Source of the DNA: Nocardia terrae
Lineage (GTDB): Bacteria; Actinomycetota; Actinomycetes; Mycobacteriales; Mycobacteriaceae
Direction of reading: 5' to 3'
DNA: 64,000 bases
Assembly: GCF_009760405.1 (NCBI RefSeq)
Contig: NZ_WRPP01000001.1
Coordinates: 496,001 to 560,000 of the forward strand
Both the position numbers and the translations under genes were made by a program. The notes under the pieces were generated by a model that was not told the DNA's origin, made no database searches, and saw only the letters and a program-made list of their open reading frames with translations. Shown here piece by piece: positions 23,645-32,278 of the stretch (position 1 is the stretch's first letter; every line of letters starts with the position of its first letter).

Positions 23645-24202
23645 TTACTTGGCGGTGGATGGTGTGCCGTTTTGGGCGAGTTCGTCCAGCGCCACACTGG
23701 TGGGTTGGTGCTGCTCCGTCGATGCGGTCTTCGCACGACGCACGTAGACCTGCTGTTCCGCGCGCGCAATGACCGATCCGTCGCTCGCGACGATCTCGGT
23801 TGAGTGACTGGTCACGGATTTGCCGCCATCGGCGGTCGCTGCGCGCATCGCGGAAGTTTCGTCCGGTGTGAGTTGCATTGTCGCGGTGACCGTTCCGCGT
23901 CCGGGTTTGAGAAACCGGGTGCTTACCGAGGTGTTCCATACGACGTAGCCGGGACCGAGCTGCTGCGCGGCCATGAGTCCGAAGAACGGGTCGGTCATAG
24001 CCGACAGCGTTCCGCCGAAGGCTGCGCCATTGTGATTGCGATTCCACCAGCTGACCCGGTGACGGACCCGAACGCTGGTCCAGTCGTCCGCAATGTGCTC
24101 GACACGGACACCGGCGAACAGCAGCGGCGGATACAGGCTCATTCCGATCCGGAACGTGCTTGGCGACATGATCCTTCGGACCAGTGCGCTGTCGTTCTTC
24201 AT
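23645..24202 (-). CDS. DUF4442/PaaI-like thioesterase
   Basis: A 185-aa hotdog-fold protein. Family stretches are YPPLLFAGVRVEHIADDWTS, VSWWNRNHNGAAFGGTLSAM with TDPFFGLMAAQQLG, and VSTRFLKPGRGTVTATMQL. DUF4442 proteins resemble acyl-CoA thioesterases acting on medium or long acyl-CoA. I chose the internal ATG at 24202 (MKNDSALVRRIM); the longer version from 24271 has no clear homology at its N-terminus. Confidence 0.85.
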   Translation of the reverse strand: MKNDSALVRRIMSPSTFRIGMSLYPPLLFAGVRVEHIADDWTSVRVRHRVSWWNRNHNGAAFGGTLSAMTDPFFGLMAAQQLGPGYVVWNTSVSTRFLKPGRGTVTATMQLTPDETSAMRAATADGGKSVTSHSTEIVASDGSVIARAEQQVYVRRAKTASTEQHQPTSVALDELAQNGTPSTAK

Positions 24203-24489
24203 GTCCGCCCCTATCGTTCGGCTACCGCCGACGTGTTCGTCTGCAACGTTACCGATCTTGCCGAACGGCACTGGTTATCGGGTGGTGGCGTAGGCGGAGG
24301 GATGTGAAATCCGTTGGGGCCGTTCGGGTTGCGATCAGCGTTCGCATCGGGCCGATCCGCCACCAGAACCGGGGGAAGCCTGGGTGGGTCGACGGTGCGC
24401 CAGGCACTCACGTTCGAACAACTTCACGGTTTCCTCATGTCGAGGCTGCCATCCTGCGACCGGCAATATCTCGAGAAGAAAGTCGTGTG

Positions 24490-24978
24490 ATGGTCGAATA
24501 TCTCTGGACCTCCGAACGGCGGATGACCATATGTGAGACACGGATCCTGAAACTGGCCGTCGCCACGGCGGTGGGTTTCGTCAGCGCGTCCATGCTCGCG
24601 GCCCCTGCCACGGCAGACCCGTCCCCCAGCCTCACGGTTGACGGCATCCAATACTTCAACGCAGACGGCAGCGTGCACATCACCGGCACCTACACATGCA
24701 CCGGCGATCAGATCAAGAGCCTCAGGAACAGTCAACTGCGACAAGGTGACGCCAAGAGCGCCACCACCACCAGGTCGGGACTGCTGACCTGCGACGGTAC
24801 CGCGCAGGACTACACGATCGACATTCCGGCATCGGGGTCGGTACCGTTCCAACCCGGCCCGGCCGAATTCAGCAGCACCTGGCAGTTCTACAACGACGCC
24901 GGCAGCCACAGCGAGGCCCAACTCACCAACATTCCCGTCACCCTCAGCGACGCCGACCGTACCGCACGATCCCGATAG
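24490..24978 (+). CDS. Secreted DUF6299-like protein
   Basis: A 162-aa exported protein. An N-terminal signal peptide (LKLAVATAVGFVSASMLAAP, then ATA-DPS) precedes a beta-rich domain: SLTVDGIQYFNADGSVHITG, TYTCTGDQ and LLTCDGTAQDYTIDI. The two Cys probably form a disulfide. The pattern of VxxDGSVxxxGTYxC followed by xxCDG resembles the DUF6299 secreted family of Streptomyces. The start could be ATG 24490 (GAGAAG upstream) or ATG 24523, which gives a more usual signal-peptide length. Confidence 0.65.
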   Translation: MVEYLWTSERRMTICETRILKLAVATAVGFVSASMLAAPATADPSPSLTVDGIQYFNADGSVHITGTYTCTGDQIKSLRNSQLRQGDAKSATTTRSGLLTCDGTAQDYTIDIPASGSVPFQPGPAEFSSTWQFYNDAGSHSEAQLTNIPVTLSDADRTARSR

Positions 24979-25220
24979 CCCTGCTGAAACACATGATCAG
25001 CGTCCCGCGCGTGCCCCTCGCCCGCGCCGACATCGCCCGTGGGGAGATCATCGATCTGCCAGGCGGCCTATGAAGCACGATTGGCGTGACTTGGCGACCG
25101 AAACGCGGATGGCTACTGGCCTTGAACACGGGGCCCGCGTTGCGTTTACGCACGAACAACGGTCGCCGGATCACAGGTCCTGATCATTCGTCACTTCGCG
25201 AGTATGCGGGAGACGCACTG

Positions 25221-25310
25221 TCATGCCGCATGCCGCGCTGACCGAAGCGGCCAGCGCGACGTGGCGGAAGATCAACTGACCGCGCCGACATGTGCGTCCT
25301 GGACGTCCGC
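25221..25310 (+). repeat. Dispersed ~90-bp intergenic repeat, copy d
   Basis: Contains GCGCTGACCGAAGCGGCCAG and TGGCGGAAGATCAACTGACC. On the minus strand the stem keeps pairing through a G-U wobble. It sits 91 bp before the equivalent point of copy e, so d and e form a tandem pair. Confidence 0.65.
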
Positions 25311-25316
25311 TTCTAG

Positions 25317-25425
25317 CCGCGATGCGCGCTGATCGAGCCGGACAACCCGGCGGAGCGGAAGATCAAGTGGCGGTATAGGTCTGAGGTCGGCCGAACGTCC
25401 TGCACTGCCGAGTTCGGTGCAGTGG
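25317..25425 (+). repeat. Dispersed ~90-bp intergenic repeat, copy e
   Basis: Contains GCGCTGATCGAGCCGGACA, GCGGAAGATCAAGTGGCGGT, CTGAGGTCGGCCGAACGTCC and TGCACTGCCGAGTTCGG. Shares nearly the whole right half with copy a. Confidence 0.7.
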
Positions 25426-25662
25426 GCCTATTCGTGCACAATTCGCTGTCAGACGGCAGTTTTCCGCCAATTCCAGTGCCTCAGTGCATGTTTAGCCCAT
25501 TATCAACTCGTGCGGCCCTCCGCGGCGACGCACCCTCATGCCGCTCCCCGGGCGGACCTGAGCGGCGGCGGTGCGGGCGAAGAAATACGGGCCGAGCTGA
25601 TCTGGACGGCGTCATCGGCCGATTGGGCGGGGTTGTCGGGGGCTGTGCTTATTGTTGGGCGC

Positions 25663-25953
25663 ATGACCGATATTGCGCCGTTGGCTGCTTCGACGCGGGC
25701 TGCCTTCGGGGCTCCGGGGGTGCATGCGGTGGTGTGGGGCGGGCGTATGGTGCATGCGGTGGGGCTCGGGCAATGGGTTGTGGGGGAAGAGGTTCCGGAG
25801 TTGTTGTGTCATACCGGGATTGCGGGGTGGGATCCGGGGGCGTTGGAGCCTACTCGGGCAGAGGTGACCTGTGCTCGGTGTTTGCGCAAGATTGGGGGAG
25901 TGGTTCCATCGCAACAGCTTTCGCTGTTCGGGGAGGACGGACCGCACGGCTAG
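25663..25953 (+). CDS. Small putative zinc-binding protein (CxxC)
   Basis: 96 aa from the ATG at 25663. It has HAVVWGGRMVHAVGLGQWVV, then LLCHTG, then VTCARCLRKIG. The spaced Cys/His pattern (C-H and C-x-x-C) resembles many small actinobacterial zinc-ribbon-like proteins. The end overlaps the convergent YbaB-like gene by 4 bp. No specific family assigned. Confidence 0.6.
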   Translation: MTDIAPLAASTRAAFGAPGVHAVVWGGRMVHAVGLGQWVVGEEVPELLCHTGIAGWDPGALEPTRAEVTCARCLRKIGGVVPSQQLSLFGEDGPHG

Positions 25954-26246
25954 GTGATGGACTTGCTGAGTTCGGCCAGTAGTAGTGCGCGTTGGCGGGC
26001 CGCGTCGGTGGTGGCGGCGTTGACGGTGGCCAGGATGGCGGCGGCGGCCTGTTCGGGTGGGTAGGCGGTCAGGGACTCGGACAGGGTCAGGTCGGACAGG
26101 GTGCCGTCGCCTGCCGCCTCGGCGGTGATCACACCGTCCAAACCGGTTGCGCGGCCGGTGATTCGGGAGAGGCCGTCGGCGGCGAGGGTCAGGGCTTCGA
26201 GTTGGTCGGCTACCTGGGCGATCAGGGCCTTCATGGTGGTGGTCAT
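25950..26246 (-). CDS. YbaB/EbfC-like protein (ESX-associated type)
   Basis: A 98-aa protein. Helix MKALIAQVADQLEALTLAAD, then strands around LDGVITAEAAGDGTLSDLTL, then a final helix with PPEQAAAAILATVNAATTDA, match the YbaB fold as found in ESX loci of Nocardia and mycobacteria. The ATG overlaps the preceding gene's stop (ATGA). It is the last gene of a five-gene minus-strand operon. Confidence 0.75.
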   Translation of the reverse strand: MTTTMKALIAQVADQLEALTLAADGLSRITGRATGLDGVITAEAAGDGTLSDLTLSESLTAYPPEQAAAAILATVNAATTDAARQRALLLAELSKSIT

Positions 26247-26581
26247 AGGGCACGCAGCCAGGTGTGGGGGGTGGATTCGGCGGTGGGGGCGTCGAGGCGG
26301 GAGAGTTCGGTGGCGAGGGTTTCGGGGTTGGGGAGGCCGAGGCGGTCGAGGAGGACGTTGGCGAGGCCGGCGGCGGCGAGGGCGTCGCGGCGGCGGGCGC
26401 GGGCCAGCAGGGTGCAGCGCTGGGCGAGGCGGAGGATCTCGGCGGCCAGGGCGGAAGCGCCGTAGCCGTATTCGCAGGCTTCGAAACGCAATTCGATGAT
26501 CTGGCCGGCGTCGGTGGTGGTCACGGTGATGGTGCGGGTACTGCAGGTGGTGGTGAAAACCGGCACGTCGGGGTCGGTCAT
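26243..26581 (-). CDS. YbaB-like protein, second copy in ESX-accessory operon
   Basis: A 112-aa protein with the same strand-strand-helix plan as its neighbour: TITVTTTDAGQIIELRFEAC, then YGASALAAEILRLAQRCTLL, and a long C-terminal helix. It contains two Cys. The ATG at 26581 overlaps the preceding stop (ATGA). Related proteins are found around EspG, EccA and PE/PPE-like genes, but no such gene is in this window. Confidence 0.6.
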   Translation of the reverse strand: MTDPDVPVFTTTCSTRTITVTTTDAGQIIELRFEACEYGYGASALAAEILRLAQRCTLLARARRRDALAAAGLANVLLDRLGLPNPETLATELSRLDAPTAESTPHTWLRAL

Positions 26582-26952
26582 GGGTGGGCCTCGAGCTTGA
26601 TACGGATGGTCGTGGAAACCTCGACGGTGGAGTGCATTTCGATCTCGTGGTAGGTGATGTGGCGGTCGACGCGAGCGATCCCGGACTGCGTCGTCGCCTC
26701 GACGCCGAGCACCGGATCGGTGGCCGAGAGCGGACCCTGCAGGGCCGCGGCCCGTTCGGGATCCTCCCACAGCGAGGTGCGGTGCCCTGGCCGCGCGGTC
26801 GGCAGCGAGTCCCAGCTGCGGTCGCGGATATCGCCGGAGATCGAGAGTTCCTCGTACTCGGGCTCTTCGGGAACGGGTGCCGGGTCCCCGGCAGCCGGCA
26901 CGGGCACCATCGGTCCGCCCGCGAAACCGGGCAGGTCGCCGAACAAATTCAT
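26578..26952 (-). CDS. Hypothetical protein of ESX-accessory operon
   Basis: A 124-aa protein. The first 60 residues are Pro/Glu-rich and probably disordered (AAGDPAPVPEEPEYEELSIS); the last 45 form a beta-rich part, RVDRHITYHEIEMHSTVEVS then TTIRIKLEAHP. There is no signal peptide. Four bases separate it from the upstream gene. I know no family. Confidence 0.7.
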   Translation of the reverse strand: MNLFGDLPGFAGGPMVPVPAAGDPAPVPEEPEYEELSISGDIRDRSWDSLPTARPGHRTSLWEDPERAAALQGPLSATDPVLGVEATTQSGIARVDRHITYHEIEMHSTVEVSTTIRIKLEAHP

Positions 26953-26956
26953 GGGG

Positions 26957-27523
26957 TCATACCTGCCTGTCCAGCCGCAGATCGGCGCGCACCGTCACGC
27001 CCGGCTGCTCGATGTTCCCGATCTCGGCGATGAGAGCGTCCATATGTCCGTCGGCGGCCTTGATCACACCGACCGCGTCCCGTACGAAATCGGCGGCCAG
27101 GTTCACCACCGAATCCAGATCCGCCTGTGAGCGTGCGGCATTCACCAGCGGTGTGGCCTGCGCCCGGAAGCCGGAGATCAGATTGTCCAGACTCGTGGCG
27201 GCATGATCGCGCATGTCATAAGCCGAGGTCAATAGCGGTGCGAGGCTTTCCGACACGTCGGCCAGCGCGGCGAGCTCACCGCCGGTCCGGCGGATCACCG
27301 GCACCGCCGCCCGCGCGGTATCGCTCGACGCCAGCTGTTCGAGACCACCGCGATGAGCATCATCGGAAGCACGCACCGTCCCCGGCAGCGCCGCCATCGC
27401 CGACATGGTGGCATCGGCGGGCCGGGCCCCATCCCCCACTGCCGCACGCAATTTCACCAACGGCGCGACCAAAGCCGTGACCAGGGCCGGTTCATTCGCG
27501 CCCTGATTGCTCTCGTTCTGCAA
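26957..27523 (-). CDS. Helical ESX-operon protein (hypothetical)
   Basis: A 188-aa almost entirely helical protein starting with TTG at 27523 behind AGGGGA. Heptad-rich stretches such as GGELAALADVSESLAPLLTS and RSQADLDSVVNLAADFVRDA suggest a long helical bundle like ESX substrates or their chaperones. There is no WxG motif. An ATG 40 codons downstream is a possible shorter start. Confidence 0.7.
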   Translation of the reverse strand: MQNESNQGANEPALVTALVAPLVKLRAAVGDGARPADATMSAMAALPGTVRASDDAHRGGLEQLASSDTARAAVPVIRRTGGELAALADVSESLAPLLTSAYDMRDHAATSLDNLISGFRAQATPLVNAARSQADLDSVVNLAADFVRDAVGVIKAADGHMDALIAEIGNIEQPGVTVRADLRLDRQV

Positions 27524-27547
27524 ATCCGTGGTCCCCTGTTCCCGGGC

Positions 27548-27889
27548 CTACGCCTGAACGTCGTCGCTACCGGACCCAATGCCCGCGATCCGCGCCGCGG
27601 ACTCGGCATCGGTGGCGTCGAGCACCGCCCCCCAGCCGGTGATCGCCCGGCCGTAGGCGTCGGTGAGCGCCGACGCGGTCGCCAGGTGCCCACTGTGCGT
27701 GGTCCACGCCGCGCCCCACGCGGCCGCGAAATCCTCACCCAGAGTGCCCAACCCGGCCAGATCGATCCCGGCCACGGCCTCCGCGTGCCCCCTTGCGGTG
27801 TCGAGCAGCGCCGCGGCATCACCCGCCGCACGCACATACGCGGCGGCGCCCGGGTGATCCCACACCACCCGCTCACTCTTCCCGTCCAT
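27548..27889 (-). CDS. WXG100-like/ESX secretion-associated small protein
   Basis: A 113-aa helical-hairpin protein: HPGAAAYVRAAGDAAALLDT, GIDLAGLGTLGEDFAAAWGA, AWTTHSGHLATASALTDAYG. The mid-protein W-G-A-A-W turn and length resemble WXG100 and EspC-type partners. It is the first gene of the five-gene operon, divergent from the FAD monooxygenase. No ESX ATPase or membrane gene is present, so secretion would depend on an ESX system elsewhere. Confidence 0.65.
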   Translation of the reverse strand: MDGKSERVVWDHPGAAAYVRAAGDAAALLDTARGHAEAVAGIDLAGLGTLGEDFAAAWGAAWTTHSGHLATASALTDAYGRAITGWGAVLDATDAESAARIAGIGSGSDDVQA

Positions 27890-28023
27890 CGAATAGTCCT
27901 GTCCATCAGGTATTTTCGCTCATGACCATAACCCGCACGGCGACAAATGGCAGGCTCCTGAAGAGGACTCGTTCCAAAAGATGACACGGATCGCGCACCA
28001 GACGACCAAGTAGGAGAACGCAC

Positions 28024-29079
28024 ATGGCGACCATCCTCGGCGGCGGCATCGCCGGTTCCGTCCTCGCCGGAGCACTGGCCCGGCAGGGCAGCCGGGTCAC
28101 ACTCTACGAACAGCAGGCCGCGGGACCGGGCGGCGGCGCCTTCCTGTTCATCGACGGCCGCGGCCACGACGCCCTGCACGCACTCGGCGTCGACGATGCC
28201 GCCATCGAAGCCGCTTCCTACGCCGTCAGCGCGCTGCACTATGAGGACAGCAAGGGGCGCGGCTCATCCATGAGCCGCGGCCACCGCTTCTGGATGCGCT
28301 CGAAATTGATGGCCATCCTGACCGACTTCGTCGCCGGTTCCGGCGCCGACCTGCGCTACGGCCTGCCCATCACCGATATCGCTCTCACCGGGCCCGGCCG
28401 GGCCACCCTGCACCGGGGCGGCGAAAACCTCAGCGTCACAGACGACATCCTCATCGCCGCCGACGGCATCGACTCGGTCGTGCGGGCCGCGCTCGAACCC
28501 GACCGCGTCCCGGTCTACGCCAATGACGTTGTGCTCTACGGCATGACGGCCGAACCCGTCGAACTCGCCAGCGACCCGGAGGTTCTGCACTTCTTCGCCG
28601 AGGTGGGTCCCGGCGGCGCGCCCGGCGCGACCTTCGGCCACATTCACCGCGACGGTGACAACCCGATGTGGTTCATCCGCATCGCCCGCGAAGCGCTCAG
28701 CGGCGCAGACGATCTCGGCATGCGGCCGATGGCGGAATGGGCCGACGCCGTGCGCGCGGCCGCGCCCTCGATCCCGGACCTGGTCACCAGCCTGATCGAT
28801 CACACCGGTGAGGTTCACGTCTCCAACGCCCGCAACGTGCCGATCGACAAGGCCGCCGCGCCCGTGGCACACACGCTGCTGATCGGCGACGCCGACCACG
28901 CCATCAGCCCGGCAGCCGGAGTCGGAGCCCGTGACGCGCTCGAGGACGCCCATGCGGTCTTCCAGGCACTCACCGCCGGCGCTTCCCCCGCGGATGCCAT
29001 GGCGCGGCGGCGAATTCAGATCCTCGACGACCGTGAACGCGCCATGCGGGGCCGCGCCGCCATCTCCCGCCGGCCCTGA
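28024..29079 (+). CDS. FAD-dependent monooxygenase (UbiH/PHBH-type)
   Basis: A 351-aa flavoprotein of group A. The dinucleotide motif is ILGGGIAGSVLAGALARQG, followed by VTLYEQQ; the DG motif is ILIAADGIDSVVR; the GD motif is LLIGDADHAISPAAGVGARD. No membrane segment. It should hydroxylate or epoxidise an aromatic or polyketide-like substrate with NAD(P)H and O2. ATG at 28024 follows AGGAG. A perfect hairpin terminator follows. Confidence 0.88.
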   Translation: MATILGGGIAGSVLAGALARQGSRVTLYEQQAAGPGGGAFLFIDGRGHDALHALGVDDAAIEAASYAVSALHYEDSKGRGSSMSRGHRFWMRSKLMAILTDFVAGSGADLRYGLPITDIALTGPGRATLHRGGENLSVTDDILIAADGIDSVVRAALEPDRVPVYANDVVLYGMTAEPVELASDPEVLHFFAEVGPGGAPGATFGHIHRDGDNPMWFIRIAREALSGADDLGMRPMAEWADAVRAAAPSIPDLVTSLIDHTGEVHVSNARNVPIDKAAAPVAHTLLIGDADHAISPAAGVGARDALEDAHAVFQALTAGASPADAMARRRIQILDDRERAMRGRAAISRRP

Positions 29080-29097
29080 TCGTTCGAGCGAAGACGG

Positions 29098-29139
29098 CCG
29101 CAGCCGCCGCACCTGGGTGAAGTGCGGCGGCTGCGGTTT
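29098..29139. terminator. Terminator hairpin between convergent genes
   Basis: CCGCAGCCGCCGCAC and GTGCGGCGGCTGCGG, 15-bp perfect arms with a 9-base loop, then TTT. It separates the FAD monooxygenase from the convergent NarK-like gene. Confidence 0.85.
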
Positions 29140-29167
29140 CCCCGGGAGGGGCCCGGCGTCGGAGGGG

Positions 29168-30373
29168 TCAGTGATGGGCCGCCGGGGCCGGGGTTCGGGT
29201 CTCGGCGTTCCGGTTGGGGGTGGGCGTCACCGCTCGGCGGAGGGCTACGGCGTAGAGGAGGGCGGCGGCCGCGGTTCCGGCCAGCAGCAGGTAGCCGATG
29301 GTGTAGGTGTCGGTGCGGCCGTAGGCGAAGCCCATGACCAGGGGCGGGAAGTAGCCGCCGAGACCGCCTGCGGCGCCGACCAATCCGGTCACGGTGCCGA
29401 CGCTGGCCGGATCGACCAGCTTGGCGACCAGGGCGAAGACGCCGCCGGTGCCCAGTCCGAGGCAGAAGGCCATGGCCACCAGGGCCGCACCCGCCGGGAG
29501 TTCGGCGGGAGGTTCGAGGGCGAGCACCAGGGCGAGCAGCGCGGCGCCGGCGAAGGCGGCGGTCAGGACGCGTATCGGGCCGACCTTGTCGGAGAGGATG
29601 CCGCCGATCGGGCGGGCCAGCACACCGGCCATGGCGAAGCCGGCGGTGCGAATGCCGGCGTCGGACTGGGCGAACTCGTAGACGTTGTGCAGGACGGTCG
29701 GCAGGTAGGTGGAGAAGGCGACGAAGCCGCCGAAGGCCACCGCGTACAGGAACGAACCCTGCCAGGTCGCCTTGAGTCGCAACGCTTCCCGGATGCGGGG
29801 GAGAGCGGGCTGGGTGGCGGGGGACCAGCTCGGCGAGTCCTTCGCGAACAGCAGCATGATCACACCCAGAACGGCCAGCGCCACCGCCATCAGAATGTGC
29901 GTCGCCGCGCGACCGAGGTGCTCGACCAAGCGCGGGGTGAACAGCGCCGACAGCGCGGTGCCGCCCATACCGAGCCCGAACATGCCGGTCGCGAAGCCGC
30001 GCCGGGCCGGCTCGTACCAGTTGTTCACGAACGGCACGCCGACGGCGAACGAGGTGCCGCCGATACCGAGCAGAAAGCCCCAGAACATCAGTCCGGCAAA
30101 GGAATTGGCCCAGCCCAGGAACAGCACCGGAACGATCGTGAGGAAGCAGACGATCGCGAACATGCGCCGCCCGCCGAACCGGTCGGTCAGCACGCCCACC
30201 GGAATCCGGCCCAGCGAGCCCACCAGCACCGGCGTCGCCACCAACAGCGAAGTCTGCCCGGGCGAGAGATCCAGCAGCTTGGTGTAACTCGATGACAGCG
30301 GCCCGATGAGATTCCACGCCCAGAAGGTCAGGGCGAAGGCCGCCGTGGCGAGCGTCAGATTCCGGGTGGTCAT
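29168..30373 (-). CDS. narK: MFS nitrate/nitrite transporter, NarK-like
   Basis: A 401-aa twelve-helix MFS protein. Nitrate/nitrite porter features are VLVGSLGRIPVGVLTDRFGG, NNWYEPARRGFATGMFGLGM and GTVTGLVGAAGGLGGYFPPL. The conserved substrate Arg is in GSLGRIP and the second in GVLARPIGG. It probably imports nitrate or exchanges it for nitrite across the membrane. No nitrate or nitrite reductase genes lie in the window. Confidence 0.85.
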   Translation of the reverse strand: MTTRNLTLATAAFALTFWAWNLIGPLSSSYTKLLDLSPGQTSLLVATPVLVGSLGRIPVGVLTDRFGGRRMFAIVCFLTIVPVLFLGWANSFAGLMFWGFLLGIGGTSFAVGVPFVNNWYEPARRGFATGMFGLGMGGTALSALFTPRLVEHLGRAATHILMAVALAVLGVIMLLFAKDSPSWSPATQPALPRIREALRLKATWQGSFLYAVAFGGFVAFSTYLPTVLHNVYEFAQSDAGIRTAGFAMAGVLARPIGGILSDKVGPIRVLTAAFAGAALLALVLALEPPAELPAGAALVAMAFCLGLGTGGVFALVAKLVDPASVGTVTGLVGAAGGLGGYFPPLVMGFAYGRTDTYTIGYLLLAGTAAAALLYAVALRRAVTPTPNRNAETRTPAPAAHH

Positions 30374-30592
30374 AAATTCTGTCTACCGGGCGCGGAATTT
30401 CGGCGATAGAAGATCTGAAACACGCCACGGCCGTGGGTATTTTCTCCGCGCCCCCCGACCTGCGGAAATGCCCCACGTCAGGCGAATTCGGTCATCGGGG
30501 GTATCCGGGCTCACAATGCGCCGCGGCTGGACGAGTATGAATTCATCTGCCCGTCGGGCGAGTGTCGACCGGATCTGCCACAGTCGGAGACT

Positions 30593-32275
30593 ATGAACGG
30601 TCGGCGGCGGGTTCTGGGACTGTGTGCGGTCGTGCTGAGCGTCGGGCTGGTGGCGGGGTGCGGCAGCGGCGGGCAGAGCACCGCGCCCGCCACCTCGACC
30701 GCGGTGCCGCTGGTTTCGACCGGTGACCTGCCTGCGGCGCGGTCCGGCGAAGTGCACCTGTTCGGCATCAACGATCTGCATGGCAACCTGCAGCCGCCGG
30801 AGGGATCCAATGGCAAGGTCGGTGCCTACACCGCCGGGGGCGCGGCGTACCTGGCCGCGCATCTGGCGCGACTGAAGGCGGCCTATCCCGACAGCGCCAT
30901 CGTGTCGGCCGGGGACAATATCGGGGCCAGCCCGCTGGTCTCGTCGCTGTTCCACGACGAGCCGACCATCGACTTCCTCAATACCGTCGGCGTGGCGGTC
31001 TCCGCCGTCGGCAATCACGAATTCGACCACGGCGTCACGGAATTACGGCGGCTGCAGCAGGGCGGCTGCGCGACCGACGGCTGCACCCCGGGCGAGCCCT
31101 TCACCGGCGCGAAGTTCCCGTACCTGGCCGCCAATGTCACCGACGCCAACGGCCAACTCCCCCCGGGACTGCGGCCGTGGACCATGCTCGACCTCGGCGG
31201 CCACAAGATCGGCGTGATCGGCACCGTCACCACCGACACCGAGCACATCGTCATGCCCGAGGGCATCGCGGGCTACCGCTTCGGCGACGAGGCCGACGCC
31301 ATCAACAAGTACGTACCCGAAATGCGGGCGGCGGGCGCGGAAACCGTGGTGGCGCTGCTGCACGACGGCGGCGCGCAGCAGGCGCGCGGACCGGTCGACT
31401 ACAACGGGTGCGCGAACATCTCGCCCGAGGTGAAAGCCTTGGCGCACAACACCGATGGCGCGGTGTCGGTCATGCTGACCGCGCACAGCCACCAGGCCTA
31501 CAACTGCACCCTCGACGGCAAGGTCGTCACCCAGGCCGCCTCGTTCGGCCGTCTCATCACCGATGTGACCCTGCGCTTCCACGACGGCAAGGTCGACGCC
31601 AAGGCCGTCAACCGGGTCGTCACCCGCGACATCCAGCCCACGCCCGCCTCCACCCAACTGGTGGATTTCTTTGCCGGGCAATCCAAACCGCGTGCCGAAC
31701 GGGTGATCGGCAACTCCACCGCCCCGTTGCCCGCCGAACCCGACCCGGCCGGCGACTCCCCGCTCGGGGATGTCATCGCCGACTCCATGCTCGACGCCAT
31801 GGCCGGTGTGCAGGCGGTCGCGGCGTTCATGAATCCCGGCGGCGTGCGCGCGGGCCTGAGCGGCGGCAACATCACCTACGAACAGGCGTACACGGTGCAG
31901 CCGTTCGGCAATCAAGTGGTGGCCGTGGCGCTGACCGGCCAGCAGATCCTGAATCTGCTGGAACAGCAATGGGACAACGTGAGCAAGCCCGGCGTGCTCT
32001 CGGTCGCGGGCATCACCTACGCCTACTCCGACGGAGCGCCCAAGGGGCACAAGGTGATCGACGACAGCGTCCGCGTCGGCGGGCAGCCGCTGAATCCCAG
32101 CGCGTCCTATCGGGTGTCGACCAACAACTTCCTGGCCGCCGGCGGTGACGGCTTCACGGTGTTCCAGCAGAGCCACGAAACCCTGGTCGGCCCCATCGAT
32201 CTCGACGCGCTCGAGTCCTACCTGCGCACCCACGCCGCGGTGACGCCACCGCAGAGCCGCGTCGAGAAGCGCTGA
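30593..32275 (+). CDS. 5'-nucleotidase/2',3'-cyclic phosphodiesterase family lipoprotein
   Basis: A 560-aa exported enzyme. Signal peptide with lipobox LVAGC (Cys at about residue 23). The metallophosphatase core shows FGINDLHGN, SAGDNIGASP, VGNHEFDHG, LLHDGG and LTAHSHQ, which supply the two-metal site; the C-terminal nucleotide-binding domain shows FMNPGGVRAGL and YRVSTNNFLAAGGDGF. It likely hydrolyses extracellular nucleotides for phosphate and nucleoside supply. It ends 3 bp before the convergent oxygenase gene. Confidence 0.93.
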   Translation: MNGRRRVLGLCAVVLSVGLVAGCGSGGQSTAPATSTAVPLVSTGDLPAARSGEVHLFGINDLHGNLQPPEGSNGKVGAYTAGGAAYLAAHLARLKAAYPDSAIVSAGDNIGASPLVSSLFHDEPTIDFLNTVGVAVSAVGNHEFDHGVTELRRLQQGGCATDGCTPGEPFTGAKFPYLAANVTDANGQLPPGLRPWTMLDLGGHKIGVIGTVTTDTEHIVMPEGIAGYRFGDEADAINKYVPEMRAAGAETVVALLHDGGAQQARGPVDYNGCANISPEVKALAHNTDGAVSVMLTAHSHQAYNCTLDGKVVTQAASFGRLITDVTLRFHDGKVDAKAVNRVVTRDIQPTPASTQLVDFFAGQSKPRAERVIGNSTAPLPAEPDPAGDSPLGDVIADSMLDAMAGVQAVAAFMNPGGVRAGLSGGNITYEQAYTVQPFGNQVVAVALTGQQILNLLEQQWDNVSKPGVLSVAGITYAYSDGAPKGHKVIDDSVRVGGQPLNPSASYRVSTNNFLAAGGDGFTVFQQSHETLVGPIDLDALESYLRTHAAVTPPQSRVEKR

Positions 32276-32278
32276 GGC

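Larger units (their letters stand above)
24979..25662. other. Intergenic region carrying the tandem repeat pair
   Basis: About 680 bp between the DUF6299-like gene and a small Cys-motif ORF. Besides repeat copies d and e I see no coding frame. The long upstream extension of the next ORF through 25417-25662 lacks coding character. Confidence 0.5.

Noticed and set aside
21311..25425. Integron-like gene cassette array with attC sites
   Set aside because: The repeats lie between single genes and fold into stems, but I see no GTTRRRY/RYYYAAC core sites and no integron integrase nearby. The genes also point in both directions.
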